A DNA stretch of 64,000 nt. It comes from Hyaloscypha bicolor E (Eukaryota > Ascomycota > Leotiomycetes > Helotiales > Hyaloscyphaceae). Every line of letters starts with the position of its first letter. The first letter of the stretch is position 1. Of the stretch, positions 23,872 to 35,252 are shown piece after piece. The position numbers and the translations under genes were made by a program. The notes under the pieces were generated by a model. That model made no database searches. It worked only from the letters and a program-made list of their open reading frames with translations, and was not told where the DNA came from. The stretch spans positions 1,054,001 to 1,118,000 of the forward strand of contig NW_020194628.1 in NCBI RefSeq assembly GCF_002865645.1, in the 5' to 3' direction.

Positions 23872-25300
23872 TTACATCTTTATTCTCTTTGATGGCTTCC
23901 CGCTTCCTAATCCTCCTTGAGCATTCACGGATCTTTCACCAAGGGCTCTTGCTTTCTTCTGCGTTTCCCTCTGTTCCTTGCGCGTGGTCTTGGGCATTGC
24001 TATGCCATGAACATTGCTCAAATGACTCGACAGTTCCTGGGGAAGCATCTCTTGCTGATAGGTACAGGTTATTGGGAAGCAAGGGCACATAAAAGTTGAA
24101 AGCAAATTAGGGGCGTCGATATGTGCCGCTATGTGGTCAAAATTGCTAGAACGGGTGACCTGGCTCATCGTCGCCGAGATTCTCTCAATAGGCGACAGAT
24201 TCTCGTTATGAAGGCAAAACGGGCAGAAGGAAGGGATTGTTCGACGTCCATTGTCAAATTGGCCAGCGTACCCATGCTCTCTAACCAACCTCCATACCTC
24301 CTCCCAATGGGAGGCAAAATGATCATCTTTCCTGACCCCGAACTGCTCCCACTCCAGAAACTGCTCGCAAATACCGCACCACGAGATCGACTTGACGGAG
24401 AGGGGACTAAGTCGGTGCTCATAGTACAAATGGCGGAGATAGTCTTTTTCAGAGGAAAAGATCGAGCTTGTTAATAGTATAACTTTTGGGGGGCCCTGAG
24501 TATCATTGGCTGTCGGATTTGTGAGGATAGCACAGCTATTGTAGTAGCAATGCCACTCCCCATGAGGGATATTCCCGGCTACGTAATATTTATGGTAAAG
24601 CACTAGTGTATGCTGAAAGACATGTCGGGTTTGATCACGGCGAGTCTTGAATGAGGAAAACCCACAAAGCTTTGGATTTACCAGCTTGAGAGGCCCTTGT
24701 GCATAGTATGAGCATGGCAATTCGAGAGGCAAGAGATGTTCTTCGAAGGCCTCCTTCGCAGTCTTATTAACTTCTTTGGCGTGGGCACAATGAGCAGCTT
24801 CAGGTGCATGATAGTTAGAGGATAGATCGGCCCCAGAAAAGCGACACGTATACGTGCCAAGTAGAGGTTCCTCCCCAGGGATGAATTTACCAGACTTGTG
24901 CGTGGCAGAGAAAACCTCGACCATAAGATCAGACAGCGCTGCATCTGTATAACCTCCCGAACTCACTACCTCTCGAAATCGAGTGATTGACATGCTCTTT
25001 GGTATTGCACTTCCGTCGTTAATGTTATGGAGACGAATGGCTTCGAATCCCTCCAAATAGTAATGGGGTAAGCCGATGGAAGAATTGCCATTCGTCTCGA
25101 AATCATTGTCTGCCATTCGTCTCGAAATCATTGTCTGCCATTAACGAGCCCTCGCCAGAAGCCTCGCCATGGCCCTCGTGTCCGTGTGAATCGACAGTGC
25201 TGGTTATATCGAAGTAATCTAGAGACTGAACAGCTTCCTCGTCCTGTGCGACCTCGAGCATCCAGTCATGAGCATCTACTAGGGTAGTGTCGGCAGACAT
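23872..25300 (-). pseudogene. C2H2-finger C-terminal part of the captain-like gene, frameshifted
   Basis: The frame runs from the ATG at 25300 (MSADTTLVDAHDW) and shifts at a 25-bp tandem duplication (25087-25136) into the longer frame that ends at 23872. Finger-like pairs are visible: CGICEQFLEWEQF with HFASH, SFCPFC with a distant HIAAH, and a C-terminal CTYQQEM with SSHLSNVH; the tail is basic (KKARALGERS, KPSKRIKM). The ATG at 25300 is in the same frame as the recombinase stop at 25331-25333, 11 codons away, so the two parts were probably one protein, as in many DUF3435 proteins with C-terminal C2H2 fingers. In its present form no full-length protein can be made. Confidence 0.7.
25087..25142. 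repeat. 25-bp tandem duplication causing a frameshift
   Basis: The 25-mer GCCATTCGTCTCGAAATCAT plus TGTCT occurs twice in perfect tandem (25087-25111, 25112-25136), followed by six more matching bases. Because 25 is not a multiple of 3, it throws the C2H2 part out of frame. With one copy the frame would run through. Confidence 0.95.
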
Positions 25301-25330
25301 AGATCCAAACTCTGGATGGGGAATCGTGGG

Positions 25331-27073
25331 TTATAGAGGATGCTGGCCCGTGAACGCCATGCGATATTCTTCTCGGTAGATAGCGCCCATAAGAGCTCTT
25401 CGACGGTTCTTTAACCGTGCAGTTGCTGCAACGAGGCTTTCGATGAGAGGATCGCAAGCACGGACGGCAGCACTGATCGATCCGTATAACTCGCAGAGTT
25501 CAGATTTGACCTGCGAGAATTCGAGACCGGCCTTGACGATCTCAGGATCCTGCTGTACCCTGAGCCACCCTTCTTCGCTGATGGTCTGGGGCAGCTGCTG
25601 GGTTCTGTTGAGGGAGAGCCCATGCATTTCGGCTGCATTACCAGCGCGGATGCCACGAAATACCTCCTGTACACTGACAACGGATATGGCAGAGTAATAG
25701 TGACTATAAATATCCGAGTTGGTCTTGTGGCCCATCAAGAATCTCCGATCTTCAGTAGACACATTTGCGTAGAGTACGTTTGCGTATCCTCTACGTAGCG
25801 AGTATGGCGTCGCGGGGTGTTCAAATCCAGCCAGGCGACCAAGGCCTGTGATATTCTCCCCAAGCTTTGCGCTGCGAAGAGGCTGTCCTAATGCTGACCG
25901 GAACACAGGAACTCCGACAAAGGCTTCCGACTGACGAATCTTGCGAGAATAGGCACCTACGATTGGGTCCTTCGTTAGAATAGGCGGCGTCGATTTGTGT
26001 CCGCAGAGGATATGCTTACTTGGTTCAACAGCAATCAGGTCAGCCCATGTCATCCCCGGCCCAAAAACGCCGTCGACCAGGCCCAACGTGACGAGTAGAC
26101 GTAACGAGTCCTGAGTGGCCATCGCGGTAGGTAACAATCGGAGAGTGATAGTTTTCTGCTCATCCGAGGTCGTCTGGCCTTTCTGGTACTTGAAATTAAT
26201 GTTGGCAGCGATCACACAATCACCGTCGTCGAAGCGAACCACGTAGAAGTCGCAATGGTCCCAGCAGAGGCAATGATTTGCCTGTTCTACAACCGCCGGA
26301 CCACCCCAAGCAAGGTCCGAACTACGGCCGCAAGAATCGACGTAGAGATTCATGTACAGCGCTAGGTTGAGTATCAGTCTGACGCCAGACAGCTTGAGGG
26401 CAAAGGCATCCGAGAAGACCATAGCGATCAAGACATCAAGATCGTTTTTCGTAGCCACCGGCTTCACTCGAGTCTTGTTTGATAGCTCGCCGTCTCGCTC
26501 CAGCCTGTTAATATATACGTAGGCCTGTGACATTTCTTCAGCGGTCAGCTGCTTCTTACCAGAGAAGCGGTAGGCGGCGCAAAGCGTGTGCGAGATGTAG
26601 CCTCGCGCTGTTTTCGAGGTGATCCTCTCGTCTAGCTTGCCAGACGACGTTCGAGCAAGGTACAGGAGGAACAGCCTAACCAGCTCGAGCGATATATGCT
26701 GGGCGCCGGAGCAGAAGTACATCTCTGGGTCCTTGATTCGGACTGGATTCAAGAGTCAAGTGTTAGCTAGATCTAAGAGAAGGGGAGCAGCAGCAAATCG
26801 ACACTGCCGATTTGGACAACCCGGCATGCCAGACTTACCTCGGGAGTCGTCTGGACCGACGAGCTTAATGAAGTCTTTGAAGCGTTTGACGGCGATCACG
26901 ATCATGTTCTGGTAGCTCCATGAAATCGGTGGAGCAATCCATTGTGATACGTCGGTGTCGCTGATCGAAGTCCCATCAGCCCGCTGCGCGTCCCGCGCGA
27001 GCTTTGCGATGCGATCATTCAACTTCTTCTCTTTGACGCTCAGCGTCCTCTGCTGTCTCTGTAAAGGAAGCAT
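25331..27073 (-). pseudogene. DUF3435 tyrosine recombinase (Starship captain-like)
   Basis: Exon 1 (27073-26839) and exon 2 (26742-25331) join in frame across a 96-nt intron and give about 548 residues to a TAA. The C-terminal catalytic region reads TPYSLRRGYANVLYANVS, RRFLMGHKTNSD and IYSHYYSAISVVSVQ, which fits the YxxRR, GH and active-site Tyr pattern of the DUF3435 family of integrase-like recombinases. An N-terminal alpha-helical SAM-like region precedes it. The TAA at 25331-25333 is one C-to-T change from CAA, and the frame continues for 11 codons to the ATG of the C2H2 part, so the full protein was probably about 1000 residues. If the recombinase domain alone is sufficient, it might still be active. 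It is oriented away from the right end of the element. Confidence 0.75.
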
Positions 27074-27181
27074 TGCTCACAGCTCTTGACGCCAAATAAC
27101 GGCAGAAGTGACGAAGATGAAAGAGAAGAGTAGACACCAAATCATGACGGTGGTGCCGGTCCTTCCTTCTTCCTTGACGGG

Positions 27182-27219
27182 CAGAAACGCGTGGGCACGG
27201 ACAGAAACGCGTGAGCACG
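27182..27219. repeat. Subterminal direct repeat, 20-bp period, two copies
   Basis: The motif CAGAAACGCGTG(G/A)GCACG occurs at 27182-27199 and 27202-27219, just inside the right end of the captain-type element and about 110 bp upstream of the recombinase start. It could bind the recombinase or form part of its promoter. Confidence 0.85.
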
Positions 27220-27222
27220 TGG

Positions 27223-27263
27223 CTCTTTTTAGACGAAGGCCGCAGGCCTTCGTCTAAAAAGAG
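27223..27263. repeat. Near-perfect inverted repeat (hairpin) at the right end of the element
   Basis: The arm CTCTTTTTAGACGAAGGCC (27223-27241) is the exact reverse complement of 27245-27263, with a 3-base loop (GCA). It abuts the helicase Walker A codons (27265-27288) and so marks the right terminus of the inserted element. It could be a recombinase binding site, a terminus signal or a target-derived structure. No equivalent hairpin was found at the left end. Confidence 0.9.
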
Positions 27264-27264
27264 A

Positions 27265-28254
27265 CGATTTCCCTGTCCCTGGCGGGCCTTGAATGAGAGC
27301 TAGTCCTGTGCTGAGAGCTTGAATGACGGCGAACTGTTGGGCTTCGTCGAGCGTGGACCCACCGTCTAGCTTAGCGTAATCGAAAGATTGCCCCGGTTTT
27401 AGAGTCAGTGGTATACTAGCGAGAATTTCGAGATTGAAACTGAATCCTCTTTTGGTAGCGTATACTGGAGGTTTGATGACGGCAGTAGAAGTCTGCGAGT
27501 CTGGTGCTATGATCTCTGCGAATAGAAGGCTTAGTTTCCGACTCATTTTCTGTAATGCTTATAGGGTTAGTTGAAAAGATAGCAGGAGTATCCCCGGAAA
27601 CTCAACGAGCGATTACCGAGTTTTGGAAGGCGTAATGTGAGTACTAATCCAAACTGTATCTTCCGTTTTATATTCTGCCAAGCCCAGTAGTATAGACGCA
27701 TGATTCGCTTGTCTGAAAAGGCTGGGAATATTATCTAGTCGTCTTTTGTTATCTGAACTGGAGTTATTTCTTTCGTGGAATGGCAGGGTTGGATTATAGA
27801 CAGAGAGGAATATGATTTTACTATTTGCTGAGACAAAGCAGACTAGCGAATTAACTTGTAAAAGCTTGCTTCCTTTCCACTAGTCCTCTTGCTGCTTTAT
27901 AGATTTATTATTAATTTGGGGAGGTTAGTCAAATTCTACTATGACTTATAGACCTTTTCTGTAATCTATATATATACGGGAAAAGCGGATATTATAATAG
28001 ATAAGCTTCCGAACGCCTTATTAACCTTGGTATATTGGAATATTATAATTGGGATGTTTTAGTCTCGTAACCTCTTTATATACTATATCTCGTAGTTATC
28101 CTACTATATCTTCGCAGAGGAGTCGGAATTGTCTATCTAGTAGTCCGGCAAGGCCTGACAGGTGGTATTATATTAAGTCGATTAATAGGAGGTATTCTTG
28201 TTATAAGGAAGCAATCTCTTGTATTATAGGGAGGATCTGGATATTGGCGATACC
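27265..28254 (-). pseudogene. NFX1/ZNFX1-type helicase, middle fragment up to Walker A
   Basis: The frame from 28249 downward (ILPIIQEIAS, LAGLLDRQFRLL, EVTRLKHPNYNIP, SEAYLL) continues from the N-terminal fragment. It leads into an open part (27546-27265) with SFNLEILASIPLTLKPGQSF, LDEAQQFAVIQALSTGLALI and the P-loop QGPPGTGKS at 27265-27291. Stops in the first 700 bases are of the C-to-T kind and AT content is high next to the retrotransposon, whereas the last 300 bases are nearly clean. After the Ser codon the sequence is no longer helicase: the track runs into the hairpin of the captain-type element. Confidence 0.85.
28250..28254. repeat. Target-site duplication ATACC (left)
   Basis: The five bases directly before the 5' LTR match the five directly after the 3' LTR (35248-35252). 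Joining the flanks across one copy restores a continuous helicase reading frame (NNYTG, then IANIQILP). Confidence 0.9.
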
Positions 28255-28557
28255 TGTAATGGGCACACGTGATGGCGCATGGACAGGTGTCAGATGTCGT
28301 GGATCTAGTTTCCTATTTTGGGTACAGCTTGCGATCGGAATCATATGGATCGCATGGGATTTCCTAATTAAGTAAAGGGCTTCGCATGCCTGGCTAAGTA
28401 CTAGGGAATATATAGGGAGACGCTCCTAGCTTTGGAAGGGGTATTAATTAGTCTCTTGTTAGAATCAATTCTTGGAATTAGTTATACTTGCAAGCGTTAC
28501 TCTGTAGCTTACTTACCTTGACTACTTATATATTACCCTGCTATTACATACCTTACA
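28255..28557 (+). repeat. 5' LTR, 303 bp
   Basis: It starts TGTAATGGGC and ends CCTTACA, so it has canonical TG...CA ends. It aligns without gaps to 34945-35247. Nearly all differences are C-to-T or G-to-A in the 3' copy, which starts TATAATAGGT and ends CCTTATA. Confidence 0.92.
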
Positions 28558-31500
28558 TTCTAATTGATCCAACCTTCGGGGAGCAGTTCGTTGCGAGGTA
28601 GTCAAGCCATTAATAGACAAAACCACTAATGGCTAGAGTATTAACCAGAAGAAGCGCCTCTGCTATTACTGGGGCGACCCAGTCGGGCACCCAGGGAAGC
28701 GCCTAGTCAGCCACTCTAGCTACTGCCTAATCAGGAGAAGGGAGTGGAATTCAGATACCCCTAGAACCAGCTAGCAGGATAATAATAACGGAAAAGCTAG
28801 CGGCGGCTCGTTATTATATTACTGAGTTAGAAGCAGAGATATAATAGAGGGAGGATCTGGAGAATCTAGAAGCTCAGATTCGCTATCTTAAGAATATTCG
28901 GGTACCTATTATAGAACCTATTATACTACTAGTAGTATATTTGGTTTACAGGACTCCAAAAACCCGAGAATTACTAACTTATAAGGGGAAGAGTATTAAG
29001 GAAGCCCAGGATTTCTTTTATTAGGCAGAGCTAAAATAGTATAAAGATAGCAGAATTACCTGGGCTATAGATATAGTAAAGGTTATATATTATATTTCCT
29101 GCTTTAAGAATATAGCCAGAGATATCTAGAAATATAGGGAGTAATTAGTAGATATTAATACTATAAATTAAGAGACCTTTATTAAGTTTATAAAGAATTC
29201 TATCTTGGATCCAGAGAACTATAGTAATAATATTCTTATTAAGTTTAAGAATACAAAATAGTAGCTAGGTTAGAGTATCTAAAGCTTTATATTCTACTTA
29301 GATAGCCTATTAAATAACTTGGGATATACGGATTTACTATAAGAGCGGAATAACTTATTTAATAGTTTAAGGTAAGAGATTCGGAACGAGATTAATTACT
29401 AAAGAAATACTCTATAAGAAAGGAAGAAGCTTATTTCTGTAGCTATAAGAGTTAAGAATAACTTAAACTAGTCTATTTAACGGAAATATAATAATAAGCT
29501 AATAGATTAATAAAAGAAAGGAAATTAGAAAAAGAAAAAAAGAAATAATAAAGAGAAACGGAAAAGAAGTATATTCCCGTTATAAGGTTTATATAACCAG
29601 GATAGTAAAAGTATAATAATAGGGTCTAATATAATACCTATATTAGGATCTATAAAACCGGATATAACTTGCTTTACTTACTAGAAAAAGAGTTATTATA
29701 CTATTACTTATCTAAATTAGGAAAAACCGACTTGCTATAACTATAATAAGTCTAGCTATAAGATATATAAGTATCTAGAACTAAAGAAGCCGGGAAACGG
29801 ATATATCCTATAGTAATTATACTTATTTATATTATAGAGAATAAGGCTCCTAAAACGAGAATAGTAATTAAGATTACTATTAAAATAAGGAAAGATAAGT
29901 AAAGAATTAGAATATTAGTTAACTCGAATATAAAGGCTAATTATATAAAGAGGAAGTTAGCCTTAGATATAGGTATTCCGTTAATATTAAGAGTAACTCT
30001 CTTATTCTTATTAGAGAAAAGAAGGATTTATTTATATAGAAATTATATTCTTGGGATTACTATTAAGAATATACTAGAGAACTAAAGAAAGGCTAATATA
30101 TATTTTATATTATATAATTTTGATCTGAACTATATTAATATAATACTTGAATTCCTATAGTTTTATTAGGTTAATTCTCTAATTTCCTTTAGGAAAGTAA
30201 TATAGAAATACCAGATTTAATTATAGAAGATTAAAGTTCTAAATACCAGAAAGTTTACTAAAATAATAAAGTATAAGATATATATTTTTCTATTAACTAC
30301 TTATCTTATAATAGATAGTTAAAGAGTTATTACTATTACTATAAATAGAATAGCTATATTTTCTAGGAAATATTAGAACTTTTTCTAAATATTCTTTATA
30401 GAGGCTATAGGTATACTACCCGACTATTATATAATAAAGTATTATATAGATCTGGAATTAGGATTCTAACTACTATATAATCCTATATATACTTTATTAG
30501 AAAGAAAGCTTGAAATTCTTTAGGAATATCTTAATACTAGCTTAAAGAAGAAATAAATCCGTTATTCTACTAGTCTAGCTAGTATCCTAATTATATTTGT
30601 TTTAAAGAAAGAAGGCGGCTTATATCTATATATTAATTACTAGAATCTAAATAGGATTACTATTAAGAACCAAATACTATTATTACTTATTAGTAAAATA
30701 ATAAATAGGCTTTATAAAGTAAAGATATATATAAAGCTAGACTTAAAAGATACTTATTATTAGTTATAAATATAAAAGAATAATAAATAAAAGACAATAT
30801 TCCGAATATATTATAGATATTTTAAATACTATATTATATTCTTTAAATTATCTAATATTCTAATAATATTCCAGATATATATTAACTATATACTAGTAGG
30901 CCTTATAGATATTATTTATATAGTTTATCTAGATAATATTTTAATTTATTTAGAAAACCCAAAATAGTATATAATAATAGTCTAATATATATTCGAGTAA
31001 TTATAGTAATACTAGCTTTTTATAAACTTGGTAAAATACGAGTTTAATATAGAAAGAATAGAGTTTCTGGAATTTATAATTAGCCTAGATAATATAGAAA
31101 TAGAGGCTAGCCGGATTATAGCTATTAGAGAATAGCCGGCCCTAAAAAATAATATCTAAGAAGTTTAAATATTCCTGGATTTTACTAACTTTTACTAGAG
31201 GTTTATTTATAAATACTTTAGGATAGTAAAAGGGTTAACTAATTTACTAAAAACTAGCAGAAAACTACTATATTAGTTTAGCTAGATAGATAAGGTAAAT
31301 AAGGCTTTTAGAAAGCTATAAATTATATTTATAATAGTACTAATTCTTTATTATTTTAATCTAGTTTTAAAGATTTATATAGAAATAAATATTTCAGGAT
31401 TTGTAATTATAAGTATAATTTCCTAGCTCTTTAATAAGGAAGCAGAAGCCAGGTAATACCCTATTATTTTCTATTTAAAAAAGATAACTATAATTAAGAA

Positions 31501-34500
31501 TAAATATAAAACATATAATTCTAAACTTTTAGCTATTATTCTAGTATTTTATACTTAGTAGTATTACCTAATATATATCTGGTATACTATTATTATTAAA
31601 ACAGATTATAATAACTTAAAATACTTTATAACTAAAAGAAAACTAAATAGTTAATAGATAAGATAAGTAGAAGAGCTAGCTGCCTTTAACTTTATTTTAG
31701 AATACTGGCCGGAATATAATAATCTTACTAATAGGCTATTAAGAAAGCCAGACTTTATAGTAGATATAAATAAAAATACTTTACTACCTATATTTTATAA
31801 TAAGCTATAGAATACAGAATAGAGAATCCTATAGGTAATAGTAATAGGATACTATACTATTTCTATAATACTATAATATAAGGCCTAGAAGAGAAAAGGT
31901 AGATACTTCTCAATTAGTGAAATACTAAGGAATTCCGAAAAGGAAGTCTATTTTAGTAATAGAATAGTATCGGAAATATTATTATTTAAGCCTATTACTA
32001 GTATAGCTAGTTACAAATAGTATATACTATAGATTCTAGCTATATAGGCAGCTAGGTCCGAAATAATATATAAAAAAAATAGAGAGATATTACTTAAACT
32101 ATTATTATAGTACTAAAGGCTTAATTTATTAGTATAATACTAGTAATATAAATAGTTCTTAAAGGGAACCTTTACTAGAGCTATTAAGACTTAGGAACTT
32201 AATATATCTGGGTTATTAAGATATTAGGGTACTATTTATATACTAAATAAGTCGGCTCTTAAAGAAAAATTACTATAAGCTAACTATAATAATCCTATAG
32301 ATAGATATTTTAGTATTAGTAAGATACTAGAGATCCTCTAGAGAAAGTACTTCTAGTAAAGTATAAGAAAGGATATAAAAGACTATATTAGAACCTATCT
32401 TATATATTAATAGACCAAGATAAAGAGATATTTACTATATAGTATACTTAGTTTATTTCCTTTTTTTTTTAAGCTATAGTAAGAAATTATTATAGACTTT
32501 ATTATAGAGCTATTCCTTTTTAGGTTTTATAGTAAAGTATATAATTCTATACTTATTATTATTAATAAATATATGAAAATAGTATAATATATTCTAATTA
32601 CTAAAAAGGTCTTGGCTCCTAAGCTAGTAGAGCTATTTATATATTATATTATTAAAGATTTTGGTATGCCTATAGGTATAACCTCTAATAGAGGATCTGT
32701 TTTTATAAGTAAGTTCTAGTTAAATCTATATTTCTATTTAAAGGTTTAATAATAACTAAGTATAGTATTCTATTTATAAACTAATAGATAAATAGAGAAT
32801 CTAAACCAAACTCTAGAATAATACTTAAGATATTATACTAGCTACTAGTAGGATAACTAGATAGTAAAGCTTATTCTTATAGAATTCACATATAATAACT
32901 TTATATATTTAATAATAGAAATATTTCTATTTTATATCTTATATGAATTCTATTCTAGTATTAAACTATATATTAAGAATAATATTTCAAAAAAAGAAGT
33001 ACTAGTAGTATAGGAAAGAGTATAAAGAATTCAAGTAAAACGGAAGATACTAGAGAAATAATAGTAAGAAGTAATAGATATATAGAAAAAGTACTATAAT
33101 AAGAAATATATTAATAAGAAGTTCAAGATATATAATAAAATTATACTTTATATAAAGAATATTTAATAGCTATAATCTAGTATAAAGCTAGTAAATAAAT
33201 ATCTCGGCCTCTTTAAAGTTCTGGAAATTATAGGAATATATAAATAGGTATACTATTTGGAATTATTACTATTATATTAGATCTATAATATTTTCTATAT
33301 TTCTTTCTTGAAACTATAATATCCGCAAGCTAGTACTATAGTAGAACTAGAGCTAGTTGAGATTAAGGGCAAAGAGGAATTTGAGGTGAAATCTATTATA
33401 GCCTATAGGAAAGGCAGAAAAGAAAAGAAATATCTCATTTATTAGAAAAGCTATTTATTAATAAATAATATATAAAAACTATTAAGTAATCTGGAAAATA
33501 TAGCTCAAGAATTATAAGAATACTTGGAAAAGAGTAATATTATAATACTATTAGCTAAATAAAGGTATAAAAAATAAATGCTTTTATTAGGAAACTATTA
33601 AAAAACTATATATTTATTTTTAGAAAAACCATATAAAAATTATTAAAAACTCTAATTTCTATATCCTATAAATACCCTATTCTTATAACTATTCTCTATT
33701 ATTCTTATTATTATCCTTATTAGGATTCTTTTAAGAAATAGGTAGTAAATTAGCCTATAAAGCTATTAGCTATTAGTAAGAAACGAGGAAAAAGTAAACT
33801 TACTTAATACTAAAGAATATTAATTATACTATTAAAAGTACTTTATACTTATACTAAGCTAGTAAGAATTACTTAATCTATTTCTTGGATTATTAAGGAA
33901 ATCTATTAGCCTCAAATAATAGCTTTAATATAAGAAGTATATATAGTTTAGTATAAAAGAAGGGCAGTAATAGCCTTTTCTCTTTTAGGTAAAGAATAGG
34001 AAAAATACTTATATATATTAATAGCTTAAAGAAGGCAGTTTAATTATACTATATATATTTAAGGAACTTTAAATAATATTAGAATAAGAAATAAAAGAAG
34101 AAATTTATAACTTATAGGATTATATTTCTTATTCTTAGAATAATAGTAATTATATACCGAGTAATTATTACTCTTAATATAAATAAGATTAGGAAATTTA
34201 GTAATATTCTTGGAATATTAAAAATAATAAGAGTAAATTAAGAATATAGGAATATTAGCTAAATAGATAGTAATAGGCTAAAAAGTACTAAGAGAAGTAT
34301 TTATCTTAATAAATAAAGAAATAGAAGAGAGAATTAGAAAAGGACTTAAATAAAGCTTAAATAAGGCTTAAAGGAGCTTAAAGAAGCTTAAAGAAGACTT
34401 AAAGAAAGAAGGTAAGAAATAAGAAGAAGCTAGATATAGTATTATAGTTAAGAAAAAGAAAGGTTAGTTAGTAGGAAAAGAGAGGCCTTTTTATAATATT

Positions 34501-34944
34501 CTTTCTCCGAATAGTAATTATAAATTCGGAACCGGCTCTATACTAGGAATATCCAGAAAATTCCAAAGAAGGAATTTATAAATAAACTAGAAAATCGAAT
34601 TAACTTTTCCAAGCTTTTAGGCCTATAGAATAATAATTTATTTGCGAATAAAGGCTAAGTTAGGATTTATAAACTAATTAGGAAATTAAATAAGCTTTAT
34701 ATCTAATAGTATATACTATATTTATATTACCTTTATAAGAGGGAATTACCAGAGGTAATTTGTAAACTAGCTAGGAAGGGTTAGTAAACTATATCCTTAA
34801 CTCTATTACCTAGTATAATAATGGGGCAATTATAGGAAGTCTTTAGGGAAAGCTAGTAGCCAGGAAAGTTTTAGGGAGATATTTATAAAGCTATTTATAG
34901 TTTTCCCAGGCCTCTTGGGGATAAGGGCCCAGAAGAGAGGTTAA

Positions 34945-35247
34945 TATAATAGGTATATATAATAGTATATAGATAGGTATCAGATATTATAGATCTAGTT
35001 TCCTATTTTGAATATAGCTTATAATCGGAATTATATGGATTATATGAGATTTCCTAATTAAGTAAAGGGCTTTGCATACCTGGCTAAGTACTAGGGAATA
35101 TATAGGGAGACGCTCCTAGCTTTAGAAGGGATATTAATTAGTCTCTTATTAGAATCAATTCTTGGAATCAGTTATACTTGCAAGCGTCACTCCACAGCTT
35201 ACTTACCTTGACTACTTGTATATTACCCTACTATTACGTGCCTTATA
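34945..35247 (+). repeat. 3' LTR, 303 bp
   Basis: It is the same length as the 5' LTR and collinear with it. Both terminal dinucleotides are TA here instead of TG and CA, as RIP on both strands would produce. The 5' LTR is visibly less mutated, which is unusual for two copies that would be expected to suffer RIP equally. Confidence 0.92.
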
Positions 35248-35252
35248 ATACC
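35248..35252. repeat. Target-site duplication ATACC (right)
   Basis: This is the partner of 28250-28254 and directly follows the 3' LTR. Confidence 0.9.

Larger units (their letters stand above)
21060..27264 (-). mobile_element. Captain-type (Starship-like) element of about 6.2 kb inserted in the helicase Walker A
   Basis: Helicase sequence stops right after the codons for GPPGTGKS at 27265 and resumes on the same strand near 21100 (IGLRV, then after a small frame slip TNHALDQ). The DNA between has normal GC. It contains a tyrosine recombinase gene whose 5' end lies about 190 bp from the right edge and reads inwards, plus a cargo gene ending within about 60 bp of the left edge. A captain at one end reading into the element is the Starship arrangement; Starships are usually far larger, so this would be a mini-element or an internally deleted one, and a large Crypton is an alternative. 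Exact ends and any target duplication are not resolved. The right end has a hairpin and two direct repeats. Confidence 0.7.
28255..35247 (+). mobile_element. Gypsy/Ty3-type LTR retrotransposon, 6993 bp, RIP-inactivated
   Basis: Two 303-bp LTRs bound the element, flanked by the 5-bp duplication ATACC. On the plus strand, heavily mutated but collinear coding traces are visible. A gag region (about 28630-30000) has a zinc-knuckle-like remnant near 29735, where Cys codons have turned into Tyr. Reverse transcriptase follows (about 30600-31000), with the box reading VYLDNILIY near 30921, where the second Asp is Asn. RNase H lies at about 31300-31700, and an integrase core at about 32500-33000 with segments resembling GMPIGITSNRGSVF and TNRQIENLNQTLE. 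The order RT-RNase H-IN indicates Gypsy/Ty3. A purine run (AGAAGAGAGG, 34931-34940) precedes the 3' LTR. It lies opposite in orientation to the helicase gene it interrupts. Confidence 0.9.
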
